DNA of 64,000 nucleotides from Dromaius novaehollandiae (lineage: Eukaryota; Chordata; Aves; Casuariiformes; Dromaiidae): contig NC_088132.1 in NCBI RefSeq assembly GCF_036370855.1, positions 60,302,841-60,366,840 of the forward strand, written 5' to 3'. Position numbers and translations under genes: made by a program. The notes beneath the pieces are model-generated. The model was given only the letters and a program-made list of their open reading frames with translations. It searched no databases and was not told where the DNA came from. Shown piece after piece: positions 13,801 through 27,079 of this stretch. Every line of letters starts with the position of its first letter. The stretch's first letter is position 1.

Positions 13801-15150
13801 ATGCTTAAGATGTTTCTCTGAATCAGAGCCAGAATCAGTTCCCCCAGTCCATCCCTTTTGCTTGACTCACAGCAGTATCAGATAGATGGCACTTTTCATT
13901 AAATCCTTGGTATCAATGTAAGATTTAGCACATCCTTAATTACAACATTCTGGTTGGCATCCTCATAATATTTTCAAGGAGAATGCAAAATTTTTAGTCC
14001 ATAGGAGCTTACCAGTCTACAGCAACAAGCACTGAGACTAGAGAAGGCACTCCAATAGCCCCGTGTGAAACACAGGTAAGACAAACTGTTCCACATCACA
14101 GCAAGTGCTAGCATACTTTAATCTTGCTTTAAAACCAGCCAGATGAGAGACCTTTGTCTGAAGGAATTAATGTAATTAATTAGATTCAAACACCAAAACA
14201 ATCTGTCTGCAATACCTATCCCAATTTACTAACCAACAGGTGATACCTCTGTTCTGAACAAGCACAGACTCTTACTGAGTGAAAATATGCAATTTTCTTA
14301 ATATTCTCATGGTAAGCAATTGTTTTATATTTGAAGACAGACAGAACAGAATTTTTGTTTAGAGAGATCTGTCTCTTTGAGCATGTGTTTTTTTAAGCAG
14401 ACTTGGACAAATATACGCTTTATGTATTGATCAAGTGGCACCAACAGGCTCAGCAAAATCTTCTACCTCTGTTTTTATGTGCTGAGAATACAGAAAATCT
14501 GGTTACATTTTAGAGGAAAGGAAAGTAGCAATCCATGGCTACCCATATTTGAATGACAAAAAGTTCGGAGTGAATTCCAGATGTCAACCATGTGTTATGG
14601 TTTCATAGTTCAGCTCTGAGTCACAAGCACAAAAACCTGTTATGAAACAGATATGCCTGCCCATGTGTATGCACACACACACTAGTGTGAACTAATAAAA
14701 AAAAAAAAAAAAAAACACACTTTTTTTGTGGCATTAGTAATGCCTGAAGAAAGTGGTTAGTCTGAGCAGAGGTGGGAAAAAATTAGCAAAGCATGTCATA
14801 TGCCTTGGACCAAGGGCACAGTGGTTTGCAGTTTTAAAACTTACAAAGAATGGGTTAAAATTGAACAGAAATTAAACACCCACTTCACAAGCAAGTCTAA
14901 TCCTTCCAAATCCTAAAAATCCAATCACACCTCATGTCTTGAATAATCACCAGCCTAAAGCGCCCACATCTCTACTACGTGAAGCTCATGGAAATCTCAA
15001 GTAATTCGTAGCCCAGGCCTTTCAAACAGTAATATTTATATTGTAGTTTATTAGCTCCTTTTATTGTTTTTTGTCTTCTAATATGAAAGGAATAAATATC
15101 CACAGCGCTGGTGTTTATCAATAGCTATCACAGGCCTCATCTTCCTGGCA
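10851..15150. other. Intergenic DNA, no gene seen
   Basis: No coding exon was recognised. A short tandem duplication of about 16 bp occurs at 12001-12030. An A-rich tract lies near 14697-14716 beside a CA-rich palindrome. A 143-codon plus-strand frame at 12682-13113 overlaps a 122-codon frame on the other strand, which is typical of chance frames in GC-richer DNA. Confidence 0.45.
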
Positions 15151-15164
15151 GAGAATTACAGCAG

Positions 15165-15320
15165 AGAAGCGTCGACTGCTCCCCGTGCTTCGTGGCCGCG
15201 AGCCGGGGCCCCTCGCCGGGCTGCTTCGGCGCCTGCCAGGGCCGCGGGCTCGCAGGGAGCCCCGCTCGCCTTCGCTCTGCCTCGGCCACCTGCCCGGGGC
15301 AGCGACCTGCACGCGGGGGG
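15165..15320. promoter_or_regulatory. CpG-rich island candidate
   Basis: A GC-dense block with many CpG dinucleotides begins abruptly inside AT-rich DNA. Overlapping frames on both strands are explained by the scarcity of stop codons at this composition. It may be a CpG island for a non-coding transcript, but the sequence gives no direct evidence of transcription. Confidence 0.35.
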
Positions 15321-16276
15321 AATCATCCAGTTTGGCTTACCGGTTTTTCACTCATCCCTTCCTCCTGGAAGCAGCATTCCCCGCATCGCACTCCCACACG
15401 GAGCAGTCGGTTTGGTCCCTCCCTCCAACTGGGCAGCTCTCCCAGACGCAGATTAAGTCAGACACTTTGGGACCTGGACCAATTAATCTGAGGGAATTTA
15501 CACAGCAGTGAAGTCCGTAAGTAGTTACAGACGCTTTTCTCTCCCCAAGAAACCGTACCCATTTACACCCCCAAACACACACGCACAGTTGTGCATTTCA
15601 GGTTTTCGGGGATGGTTTGAAATGCACGTTTATATTTGAACACGCAAATGGCAAATCAATGCACCACTTTCACATGTGAAGCGGATCCAGATAGGCAAGT
15701 ATGGCAACTGCAAACACAGACGAGGTGCACGGTAGCTACGTGCTAGGCGTGTACAATTATGCCCACGTATTTATGAAAATTAGGCCTTTGAGACTACGTT
15801 TAGAGAATCTGTATTAGCTTCTCTATTACTGTCCACAAAAGAACAAATGGGACAGGAGCAAAGCATCAGCCCAAGGAGCATTACATCAAAGAAAGTCACT
15901 TTGGTAGGCTTGAGAGGGGAAGAAAGATTAACAAATTTCAGCTGACAGGAGGGCAACCACAGCAATGTGCATCCCAGCAGCAGAGCGACCTGACTTCTGC
16001 CTGCTCCTTAGACCCTCCTGGTTGCATTCTTCAGCTGCTGTGGGATGGTCTTAAGAGTAAATATATTGAAATTACAGTGACACTGTCACTGTGCCTGTCT
16101 TGAAGAGACCATGGTGCTTGCTAAGTGCCCATGTGCCTACAGCATGTCAGAGACTTTGCTCGAGCCCCAGTAGTTCCTGGAAAGAGGATGACACCCTGTT
16201 TGAGAGCTATACCTCACAGGAGGTTTGCGTACTTCCTCCGAAGTTTCCTCTGTTATATCCTCTGTTATAAAGCACT

Positions 16277-16318
16277 GGGGTGCTGGGGAGAGGGGGGTGC
16301 ACGGGAGGAGGGGAGGGG
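16277..16318 (+). other. G-quadruplex motif with six G-runs
   Basis: Six runs of three or more G occur in 42 bases (16277-80, 16285-88, 16292-97, 16303-05, 16310-13, 16315-18). The loops are 1 to 5 bases long. This exceeds the usual four-run requirement for intramolecular quadruplex formation on the plus strand. Immediately upstream is a direct repeat of a 12-base unit (about 16246-16269). Confidence 0.7.
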
Positions 16319-18719
16319 AGGACCCTTTTAAAGCATACTGAAGAAAACATTTACGATCCAGGCTTTGCAAATTAAGATTTCACATGGGAACTCGGACAGG
16401 TGCAGCGTTACCAGATCTGGCTACGACAGCGCCCTGCCCTAAATAGCTGAACCTTATTTATATTGCTGTGATTTCCACAGAGCCAATTCCTGCAGCAGTG
16501 AGAATTTAAGACCCCGTGCGCCTGGGAAGCAGCAGTCAGCTTTGCTGCTGTCATCGGAGCAGGGAGGAATAAGCTGCCAAACAAATTCCCTCATTGCCTC
16601 CTCGTGAGCAAAACCTCTGCCCCACCGGCTCTGCACACCCGTTATCGCTGCCCGCTCGGAGGCAGACGCACATTGCCAGCAACACCTTTTCACACAGATA
16701 AGCAGTATCTTCTTTGTGCAAACGGATACACCGTGTACAGAACACACTAACTTCTGGTGACAACGCCAACGCCGCCCGAGGCAGCTCACAACACAAACAG
16801 CAAGCAAAACGTTTTCAGGTTATCCTACTTCAAAGCACTATGAATATTGCATATTATCCTGGCCCTAATTACAACAATTTCTGTAGAGACTCACACGATA
16901 AAAGCCACTGCCCCGAGCCGTTGCTGTTCGCCTTCCCATGCTACGTGGTGCAGGTGGGAAAGTCGGCCCGAAGGAGGGGGGAAGCAGGGATTTGGCTTCA
17001 CAGATGTGACTTGATTGAAGGCCAAATCACGCAAAAGAGGTTCTTTGACATACATAATTGGAAAATACCATTTAAATGCTTTTTCTTCCACTGTGAGAAT
17101 TAATAGGAAGTGGTGTGGATGGGGATAAAGCAGAGAGGGAATGGGTGGGTGCTGGCGGGCACGCAGAAGAAGTGGGAACTTCTCACAGATTAGAAAGGAA
17201 AGCAGAGCCACACGTGGGGGAGACGACTGTGCCAGGGAGGCAGGTCGCTGCCTCCGGCGGGGTGAGGGCTGACAGCCCGTGTCCGGCAAGGCCTGGCACG
17301 CGTGGCCGCCTCCGTGTGCAGTGCAGGCATGGGGCACGCTGGGTTTCCCTTGGCAGCACCAGAATAACAGAGCGGCAGAGCTGCCCTCCGCCACGGCAAA
17401 GCACTGCCGCCGCGTTCGGCAGAGACCTGCTGCCACCACGAGCAGGTTTGGCGTTTCATTTCCAAGGAGCCGCTTGACAATGCAACCTGACAAAATGCAC
17501 ATCGAGCTCCGCTGGGTTTTTTTGGATGCTAATTTTTCATAAAAGCCTATGCAATTTAGAAATATTGTCATGGAAATAAAATGCGTGGTAGCGTGCCGTT
17601 GCCATCTCCCAGCAGCTCTGCAGAAGGGCTGCGATGAAGCGTGCAGCAGCGGTGTTGGAATAGCCCCATCTTGCGGGCATTAGCTGCAGAAAAGAGCGCA
17701 AACAACAATGAACCAGAATAAAAGCTGTAGAAAAATGTTGGCAACGTGTCTCTCACGTGCATGTGCCAATTTTGCATTTGGTTCCCATCCACAGGAGTTT
17801 CATTAGTCCCTTGCCTCCCAGAGTTTCACTCTGAATTGCAGGTTTGAATAAAATGAAAAAGTCTTAGTGCAAAGCCAACGGAAACAGTACATTTTATCTG
17901 ATTTTGACATATAATATTTGCACAGTTGCTGTATGGACCTGCTTGGAGCTTGTGGAAAGGCTTGGGGCTGGGTGGTTAAGTGCTATTACACAGAGCTCTA
18001 CTTCAGCCCGTCTCTAAAAGATATTTCTTTTTCCCCCTCCTTAGCTCTCTGCCTTTATCAGTTAATTTATAGCTATGTTTCCATCTTACTCAGCGTTTTT
18101 TTTTTTTTTTTATCATCCCCATAATCTAGCTTCTCCTCCCCATTCTACAGTTTGTTTCAGGAGCGTGTGTAGCCATTTGTGTGTGCTTGTAAATCAGAGA
18201 GAACATCTGCATTCCAGCACTTAAACACGTTCCCATCTTTGTGAGGGCTTCCAAGTCGGAGAAGCAGTGCTTTCAGTCACAAATATGAAACAACTACATA
18301 GCATGAAAACCATGGGCTATATCTGAAGATAATAGTTACTCCCTCTTTCTTAATATACAGTTAAATTTATCTTCCTGTTTATCCAGACTCCAATTTTTAG
18401 CCTTTGGCTTTGGTTACATAGTTTATCTTGCAAGTCTATTTAATGCATGTTGTGGGAGAGAGAGGAGATGAGAAGTGGATTTGAGCATCAAGGACACGTC
18501 CTTTTGCTTTTATGCTACTGCGCTGTTACTACCACTTAGAAGGAAAATATGAAATCTGTCAGGCTTAAGAGGACTGACAAAAATCCCATGAACTGCAAAA
18601 GACATCAGCAGGCCGCCAGCATAGATCACCGAGCACCGATGTAGCAATCCCCTTGCGTGAAACCGTACTCATTTGCAAGGTGCACAGACAATAAGCAATG
18701 CTAAGAGTGTGATTTATCC

Positions 18720-19130
18720 CTCTGACCTCAGGGGCGGTCTGCACCGCCGTGCCGTGCTCGGGTGGGCTGGAGCGTCTCGCCGTGCCGTACCTGCTCGGCG
18801 CGCGGCGCGAGAGCTGGAGCTCACCCCCGCGAAACACCGGCAGAAATCCCGCACGGCCGCCCGCAGTGAGGGCCAGGCCGACCGCAGCCTAGAAATGGGG
18901 CCACGAGAAGGAAACTGAGAAGCTAGCCACAGCCGTGGGTGAAAGCAGGCTCCCCAGAGACGGATTTCCCTCTGGCGACGGGCAGCCCGTGGGGCCTGTT
19001 ACGCCCCTGCCCTTTGCCCCCTCTCTCTGCCTGCGCACGAGCCTCCCCCGGCCCCGGCGCTGGGCACGGCTGGGCCGAGGGACGGCACCGCACCGCACCG
19101 AGCGCGCAGCACTGGGTCCTTTAGTGCGTG
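18720..19130. promoter_or_regulatory. CpG island candidate
   Basis: This is one of the densest CpG blocks in the window, about 8 kb upstream of the CD180 start codon. It has the composition of an unmethylated promoter island. No recognisable protein is encoded. A promoter for an unannotated non-coding RNA, or a distal enhancer, would fit. Confidence 0.45.
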
Positions 19131-19339
19131 ACACGCTGCTGTGGGCACTGCTCAGGAGCCGGGCAGCAGAAGAGATGAGTGGTAAAACTAAAAGGATAAT
19201 TTATGGGACAGACTGAGAAATCTCACCTGAAACACAGGTGGTTCCTTTTCTGCCATTTTTTACCCCATCACCACCGTCACCTTCCAGAGAGTTATTTCCA
19301 CTCACGTGCAAAAAAGATCACCTGCACAGTACTGCTGCC

Positions 19340-19860
19340 CCCTCCTACCTGCGCCACTCAGTTAGCCGGCACGGCGCTGCGACAAACTACGATTTGGGCG
19401 CCCGCGGCACGGCGGGCTGCTGCCTAGGCGGCCTGCGAGCGCTGAGAAGGGCGTCACGCAGGGGAAAGGGTCGATCGTCCGTAGCAGTCGGGAACAGAAT
19501 AAGGAACAAGTTAAATTAGAGCAAGGGAAACACAGTTACTCCAATAGCAAAAACGCTACAGATGCCCGCAAGCGCGATTAGGCAACAGGCCCCACCGCCC
19601 GGGGAAACGCTGACTGCCGGCGGCACCGCCAGGCCCAGCCTCACGCCCACCTCCATCGGAGGCCGGGGCCCAGCCGCCGCGGAGGCAGGCGAGCTGCGCG
19701 CCCCGCCGCAACCCCGCCTTTTGGGCTGCAGCGACCAGCTGCACCGGGAGGGCTCCCAGGCCCTCACGGCCACGCGGCATCAAGCTCTGCCCAGTGCGCG
19801 GGAGCGTGCCGGCGCCAGCCTGCAAGCCTCCCAGGCACTGCCGGGATACCGCCTCTCGTG
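19340..19860. promoter_or_regulatory. CpG island candidate
   Basis: A second CpG-dense block lies 200 bp beyond the previous one and may form a single domain with it. Open frames of 85-105 codons occur on both strands and look composition-driven. Confidence 0.42.
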
Positions 19861-20329
19861 TTGCACCACCACCTTCTAGAGCTGTTGCAAAAAGGAAGAA
19901 AACAGTATTTCTTGTTTATGGCGTTAGCATGAGGGGTATTGATATTGTGGAGGTGGAGCAACGCTCAGAGAATTAATACATGGCCGACCCGGGGCGCAAA
20001 GCTCTGCGGTGATTCTGTCACCACGTGTTTACAGTACCGAAGCCTTGCTGAAGACTGCTGCTGAATAAAGCACTTCCGAACACCTACCCGCTGGCCTGCA
20101 GCTCGTCACCCCCGCAGCGTGGTAGGGCATTCGCCCAAAGACTGGGCTCAGAGAGCTGAAAAGTAAACCCTGCTCTTCCTGGCCTGGATCTGACAAACTC
20201 ATCGAGCCTAAACACGCGGCAAGCTGTTCTCCTTCTGCCTGCCTCTGCAAACAGGGGCCACGTATGCAGTATACAGAAACGTTTAAAGACAGGGTTGACA
20301 GCGTGCAGGACTTTCGGAGTGAATATTTG

Positions 20330-20640
20330 CCGAAGGGAGGGAGCCGGGACGCCAGGTGTGCCGGGTCAGTAATACAGTCGGAGGGCGGTGCGCAGGGGAA
20401 CCGCTCCGGAGAGGACTGCCGCGGGATAGCCCCGCACGCGCATCGCTGCTCCTCTCCTTCCACAGAGTCACCCTGGCCGCGCGGTGAGAAATTCCCCTTT
20501 AAAAAACCCCAGAGAAAACAGCTCATCAGCAGCATCCAACCGCCACCACGTTGCCCAAGCGCTGCGCGAGGGCGAAACCCTGCACCATGCGGCAGCGCGG
20601 CTGCTGCTTCTCTCCTCCGCAAGGCAGAGCCGTCAGGAGC
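20330..20640. promoter_or_regulatory. CpG-rich island candidate
   Basis: This is a GC- and CpG-enriched block in the same cluster. A 197-codon minus-strand frame (20029-20622) and a 129-codon plus-strand frame cross it. Neither resembles a protein family, and they overlap antiparallel. Confidence 0.35.
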
Positions 20641-22940
20641 TCACGTTTGGTAGTAAAGCAGGATCGCTGGGAAGACAGGAACGAGAGAAAAAACAAGACG
20701 TGTTTCTGAAGCACGGCGAGGACAAAGGAAGGTGTCGAGCCAACAGCAGATCACTGCCTGCGGCGAAAGATAGTTCGGGCTGAACACGCTCCTGATCGGA
20801 GCGGCATGCATATTACCTTATCACCTCAAACGCACTCATACCGGTAGTAGTATAAGTTATATTACTTGGCATCTGCGTGGATGCTAATCAGGCAAAGAGG
20901 ATCACTGAAAAATGAGCAGATGTTAACCTGAATGGGGGACAAGAAAGGAAACAAAGTCTTTAAAATAGGGAAGTGAGTTAGAGTGGTCAAAAGCATGCAG
21001 AGAGACATTATTCACAATTTCCAAGCCGTGTGGCTGAGCACCACCACAGTGCTAGGGCAGCCTGAGCTTTTCCCCACCACCGCCTCCGTTACGGGGGTTT
21101 CGGGTCTCTGCTGCAGTTCTCGCACGCCCACAGCAGTGTTGCAGCCTGCCATGCATCGGTGCTTCCCAAAGCCTGGGGCCGGTGTGATGGCTCTGACCCG
21201 CCTGCGTGGTCTGACCCCCGGCTCCCTCCGCCAAAGGGTCCTGGAAACCCGCTCCCAGCCCAGCCGCTGCTTGGTGCAGGCTCCCCGCTGCATCCCCAGG
21301 GAGCTTTGCTCCTACCTGTGCTGGTTATCAGCCTTTCTTACTCAAAATTGGAAGGAAGGGGTTCTTCCTTCTCTTGCTGTAGTTCCATATATGGCTATTA
21401 ATGTCGCTTAGCAACGAAACTTCCTTTTAAGATGCTCTTTTGTCATTTCAGAGAGCCTGTACCAAAAGCTCTTTAAATAGCCTGAGTGCACACCAGCACT
21501 CTCCGCCGGCCCTTCTCTCCATCCCTGCCTGGTTTCCTCTCGTTGCAAGGTTAATAACAGCAGTCAGCTGAAGCAAACAAACCAGAAGTGTAACTTCAAG
21601 GGATCTTTCCAGCCTCCCCATGCAATGGGTGGGAAACTCCTTCTCCCAGAAGCCGTTTCAAGCAGTACCCAACAGAGACCAGCTTAGGAAAAGCAAAGCT
21701 CTTGAGGCTGTTGATTCTGATTTTTTGCTTGGTACTGACTTAAGGATGCAACTAGATTTTGAACTTGTCATTCTAAAATCCAGCACCTCCTGGTTTGTCA
21801 GAGTTCATCTGTGTAGTTAGGAGGGGAGAAGAATGTTTGGTCATTAATCATCGAAATCTACATTTTATCTTGACTTTATATGACTGATGTAATAAGTAAC
21901 ATATAAGACTATAGTATATAAAAGTATACTAATGTATATACAGTACAGGAAAGGAAATACAATAAGTATAATAAGGGAGTGAGAATACAGGGTATTTTGC
22001 CTGCTTAGCAGAAAACAGAGACTATATGTTTGACCTCAAGAAAAAAAAAATCTCATGGCTGTTTCACACAGTAAAAGAAAGCTCCAGCACTGAGATACTC
22101 AAAATATTTTCTGAAGGAGATTTTTGAAAAAATCACAAAATACTCAGGGAAGGTAACACAAGAACTGTAGTTATGCAAAAGCAGTATTTGTAGGGAGAGC
22201 ATAAGAGGCACTGCTTTGCAGATGAAACATGGATGTGGAAACATCAGTAATGAATCAGTCACTAATTCCTGTCAGCAATTTCCTTCCCACGTAGCAGCTT
22301 TGTCCTGGCTATTTTCGGTTTGTGTTCGTTAGGAGGACTTCACATGGTTTCACATTTCCCAGATGGTGGCAAAGACCAGCTTCCTGGCTGACACACACAG
22401 AGCACAGGATGCAGGCTTGGTGGCCAGGAAGTTCAGCATCTCCTAGGTGCCCAGCAAACTGCAATCCTTGGCTGAAATTTATTCATTCTGTCCTCTAAAA
22501 AAATTACATTGATTTCCCCCTCGAAGCACACAGAGTCCAGGACACCGCAAACCCGCAGTGCTGCTTCACCCTGAGTCCACATGAAAGCTGAGTGAGGGCA
22601 AACCGTCTGTGGAGATCACAGCCAAAGGAGCACTCACTTTATTCGTCCGGGATACTTCTATGTGAAACACAAAAGTCAGATTCCTAGTCACATTCAACCC
22701 TTTTTAAGGGGCGATCAGGTTGCCACTCACGCAGATGATTTGCTCTGGACAAGGATACTGTGGACTGAGGTTGTAGAGCACTTTCTGCATCAACCTTACC
22801 ATCCACGTCAGAGACAGAGAGCAGTGACTTGGGTCCCCAGCCAAGTCCTGCACCCTGTCCTCTACCGGCACGTGTAAGGAGAAATGTCAAAGCAAAGGAA
22901 GAAGTAGGCTCTGAAAGCTGCAGTGGGCGATTTGGTGTAG
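20641..22940. other. Intergenic DNA, no gene seen
   Basis: This is mostly AT-rich sequence with TA-rich simple repeats around 21880-21970. No exon or identifiable element was recognised. Confidence 0.4.
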
Positions 22941-23300
22941 CTGAGCCTGCTGGGACCCCGCGGGTCCCCGTGGTGGGGTGGTGCTGGCACCGGGAAGCTT
23001 TCCTCGCTGCCCTCGCCTTGCCCGAGGGGCCGCAGCCCAGCCGGGCGTGCAGGACGCCCACCCCTCGCTTTGAGCCTCCGGGAGCCTCGGGACGGCCCAT
23101 AGGGTTCTTCCTTTTTGGTTTAATCTTGCAATGCCTGTGTCAGCTGCTAGCTGTTTCTGCAACAGCGCCTGGCTGCCGCGGGGCCCCGGGGAGTGACGCT
23201 CCCCACACTCAGCCTCATGCGCAGCCCCGGCCCAGCGGCGTGCTCGCTCTAGCGACGCTCCCCAGCACCCTCCTAAGAGCAGCCCAGACGCCCCATGCGC
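22940..23300. promoter_or_regulatory. CpG-rich island candidate
   Basis: A GC-dense block contains many CpG dinucleotides. The 223-codon plus-strand frame at 22829-23500 spans it and overlaps minus-strand frames of about 140 codons, so it is attributed to composition rather than coding. Confidence 0.35.
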
Positions 23301-25599
23301 AGGGGCCCCCACGCCTGGATGCCTCCAACACGCTAGTCTCCCCGGCCACGCTCTGCTCCCTGCTCACACGTGCGTGCAAAGCCTTCAGGCCAAGTATCGT
23401 GTCTTGTGGCTGCTATCTCCTTCCCTCGCTTAGGCCTTCAAAAAAAAAAAAAAATGGTTGCAGCATGAAGCAGAGGCGTGCTTACCACATTTCAGGCTAG
23501 CTCCTCTTCTCAAACAGTAATCTGATGGTTTTTGCGGTAGCTTTTGTTCCCTGCAGGTGGTTCATACTCCTGCTGCACTGCCTCCTGTCAGGTTTTTCCG
23601 AGGAGCACAGCCAGAGCACGTACTACCTCCTGCGCTGGCAGCCGACCGCACGCAGGATTCCTGCTGGAAACACCGGCGCGTGGCTCAGCAGGGCCGGGGG
23701 CACCGCTGCTGCCCGGCCGCCCCGTCCTCCCGGGCACCACGCGGCAGCAGCCAGGTCACTCGCAGCCCAAATCCCCCACCTCAAGGCACACCCTGCACCC
23801 AGGTTTTAACGTCCAGATTTTAAAGCAACCCTTTGGTTTCATATCCCTTGTTTGTAGTACGAAAAGAGAAAACGGACAAGGAAAGTCTTGAAATCCCCAC
23901 AGCAGCATCGCAGGGAGGCTGCAGAATGGGCCGGGACCTCTCCTCCAAAACGAGACCCGCTTTTCGCTACATGGGTGGGTGCTCTGGCGTCCTGCGACCT
24001 TGGTGTTGTGCTAACAGCACCCACCAAAATGACACCCAGGACCATATCACACCAGCCTGGCTGACGACCAAGCCGGTCCCTCAGCCGCCGTGGCCACTGC
24101 GGTGCCTAACGCCACCTCAGTGGCAGTTTTCACGCAGGGGAAGGGCGGCCGCTGCTCCTGGGCGTGGGGAAGGTAGGCACAAGCTGTGGATGACTCACCC
24201 TTGTTCTGCGAGTTTCAGTTGTTCCTCAAATCTAGCTCAGCACTGATTTTAAAATGGAGAACTTGGAGGGGATTTACAGTCCTGCTTGGAGGACTTTTTT
24301 TTCTTCAAGGGAAAGGGACTTGTTTGTGAAAGTCACTTGTGATGCAGTATTCAGAAGTTAGTGCCAAGGGAACGGTTTGGTGTTACCGACTCAGCGAGGT
24401 TTGACAGGGACCCGTAATAAGAGCAATAATCCTTTCCCTAGAAACGAAGAGCCCTCTAGAGGCCTGAGCCCAGAGGCAGAGTCGCACCTCCAGCGTCCTA
24501 AGCTCGTGTCTACCCATGGTCCCACACAGGTCTTTAAACCTCTGGTTTCCCCAGCCATCGGAGAAACAGGTAATTCATGCTTCCCTGGGTCAACGCAAGG
24601 CTTAGGCCCCTTAACTATTTGCTCAGCCCTCCAGAAGTATTAACCAACTTGCGAGCTCTTAGCGGTGGCAAGCAACCGATGCCCATCACTGGCATTCACA
24701 CGCTCTTAAATCTGAGTGGGAAGACTTCCAGACAAGCGCACAGAAAGCAAAATTACCAACAAATAAATATTCCCCCAACAAATAAATATTCCCCAGAGGC
24801 CTCTCCTGGCCACTCTCGTGGCCTGGCAGCCCCGCTGCACAGGCTGTGTTGTACAAAGGGTTCATCCAGCACTTACAAACAGCAATCACCAGCATAAAAA
24901 GTAGAAAAGAGGCAGAAAAGGGAATCCTCCCGGTTTAACGCAGAAGGTGAATGGGCCTGCGATGGGTCCAGGGCGCCACAGGGATCTCCAAGGCATCTTG
25001 TCACCCGGCTGCAATCATAGGCACAGCTGTTGCGTGGCCGGAGACTGAACCCGTGCCAGATACCCGCAGCAAACAGCGCAGAAATACCATCCTGCCTGGT
25101 GCCTCCTCATACAAACCACACCAACGAAAAACTCTTACCTCTGATTTGCTCATTTATGAGCACAAAGAGAAAAACGAATCAGATAGGCACATGTACTGAA
25201 TAATTCAAACGCTTCTAATTATTAGTCTTTTTTTCTAAGCTCAGCAACTGCTTGTGCACACGAACAAAAAGTAGAACTTCAGTCATCCAATAGCAATTTC
25301 ATAATGAAATCTTCATTACCCAAAATTGAAGCAGCCTCTGGAATTCATTATTTGCATCATAAAGCTTCCCATTTCCTCAAAACCCCCCCAAAAATAAGTC
25401 TCTGGGCTTATCTCTATCCTATTAAGTCTATGTAAAATCCACAACATTTTTACTAATATATTTGCAAAGCAGAAACAGGTAGGATTAGCTTAAGCCAATA
25501 TCCCCTCCTGATTTAAAGGTTATTCCTTACAAAACAGCACATTTGTCTTAAAATTGAGGTTTCTGATATGGGTGGTTTAAGGGAGAATTTTTACCTCCA

Positions 25600-26130
25600 G
25601 GTCTTTGCACCCTCCCACAAGCAAGACCCAAGGTTGCAAGGGTGACCGGAGGCAGCCAGGACCAGGAGGGGGCCGCGGAGGGAAGGCTGGGAGCCCCGCA
25701 GGACGCGCAGGGCAGGCCCAGGAGCCGCCTGGGAGGCCCCAGCCCTCGGCCACGGGCACTCAGACCGTGGGGAACCACTCTCTCACGAAAAAAGCCAAGT
25801 AAGATCAGCAGAGAAGTGTCCCAGCAGCAAACAGCCGCAGCAGCCGGGCAGAGGCGCCCCATCCTCTCCGCGCCCTGGGCGGCCACAGTGCCCGCTGGAC
25901 ACCAGGCGCCCGCGGGGCCGACATCTCGCCCACGCGAGAGGGGCTGAGGCAGCGACCCCAGGCAGCACTGCTCCCTCCGCAAGGGGCCGGGGGGAGCGCG
26001 GCCGAGCGCACAGGCGTCGGCGGCCCTGCTGCCCCTGCCCAGCACTGCCCGTGGCGGAAAGCGGGCTGCGCTTTCTGTCCAGAGGCCGCTCGCTTCCCCT
26101 CTTGTTTTCCCAAGCCCGTGCGTTTTCATC
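25600..26130. promoter_or_regulatory. CpG island candidate upstream of CD180
   Basis: A CpG-rich block begins 1.7 kb upstream of the CD180 start codon and may be continued by GC-rich DNA to about 26,540. Its distance suggests an enhancer, or the promoter of a divergent or non-coding transcript, rather than the CD180 core promoter. The core promoter should lie closer to 27.2 kb. Confidence 0.35.
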
Positions 26131-26340
26131 GCACCGGTCTTCACCAGGTGATGAAGAAAGAGTGCCAGTTAGGGCTGCTGCCATCGAAGTTACCAACCTC
26201 TTAACTCAGCCATTAAAATAAATGAAAGAAAGCAAAGAAAATAAGGATGCAGCTGGCTGGCCAGGCTGCTCAGTGCTGTCAGCAGCCGCGAGGACCGGAG
26301 CCTCGGCGGGGCCAGCACGGCTCCCCGCCAGAGCCGTCTT

Positions 26341-26479
26341 GGCCACCTGCAGATGAGGGGGCTCAAGTGCACGGCTGGAAGGTGCAGGCCCGGCAAAGCA
26401 CTCCAGCCGCCGCGAAGGTCTCCCCTTTAAGCTCAGCACCAGGTTGTGTGTTAGCCACTTTTCTCGCTGGACTTTGCAC
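26341..26479 (+). repeat. Dispersed repeat, copy A (pairs with 29350-29488)
   Basis: These 139 bp align without gaps to 29350-29488 at roughly 80 percent identity by eye. Many differences are CpG-type transitions. The longest shared blocks are 'gccacctgcagatga', 'caaagcactccagcc', 'tcccctttaagc' and 'caggttgtgtgt'. Similarity does not obviously continue beyond these limits, so this looks like a dispersed element rather than a large segmental duplication. I do not recognise the family. Confidence 0.75.
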
Positions 26480-27079
26480 AGCCCCCCAGCACGCTGCCCC
26501 TGCCCCAGAAAACCCCCGCGCCAGCCGAGGCGGCTCAGCCTCTCCCCTCCACTTCATTAGTGAGGGGACAGAGCTCCCCTGTAAAACACACACAAGCCCT
26601 AGAGAGGACCTACCATAGACTTGCGAGCCTATTTTCCACCTGGGGAAAAAAAAATAAAGGCGCATGAGTGCCTGCCATGCAGCTAGGAAGAAACATTGCT
26701 CCCCTTAAGAAGACCAATCAGTATCAATAATGCAAATACCAGGGGAAAAAGAGTTCATTTTCAGACGGAGATAACACTTCTGAGCATTTGCAGTTGCTAA
26801 TGAAAGACATTTTTCAGCATAATGATCCTTTTTGCAAAAAAGTGTCTTTTATCAAAAACCCAGAAGAGAAGTAAGTCACAGGTCTTGTGCCTATACTTTA
26901 GCTCTTTTACAGACTCTTGTGAGCTTCAGGACCAAACTGCTTGACTCAAGAGACTTTTTACTGCATTAAATTGCACATCGGTGGAAAGCTGCGTTCTAAT
27001 CTCCCTCTTTTTGCTCCACCTCCTATTTCACTCTGAAGTAACTCCACTGTCTTTAGGGGAGAGATTTTGTTTTACGTGA

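Noticed and set aside
16074-16092. 9-bp-arm palindrome with one-base centre resembling a TGACA/TGTCA dimer site
   Set aside because: The spacing does not fit the known TGIF/MEIS dimer site, and such short palindromes are expected by chance in 64 kb.
17395-17415. Third copy of the 139-bp repeat
   Set aside because: Only about 20 bases resemble the repeat, with a gap and no extension, so probably chance.
16891-17571. 226-codon minus-strand frame
   Set aside because: Lies in GC-richer DNA with equally long antiparallel frames. It has no domain, signal or splice context and is probably chance.
20029-20622. 197-codon minus-strand frame
   Set aside because: Same reason: composition-driven, with overlapping frames on the other strand.
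22829-23500. 223-codon plus-strand frame
   Set aside because: Crosses a CpG-rich block where stop codons are scarce and overlaps two minus-strand frames near 140 codons. No protein family was recognised.
24763-24795. Tandem duplication of about 19 bp (also a 15-bp one near 50,605-50,634)
   Set aside because: Short two-unit slippage duplications without further structure; common background.
25548-26144. 198-codon minus-strand frame upstream of CD180
   Set aside because: Pro/Arg/Ala/Gly-rich translation of a CpG island with a competing plus-strand frame.
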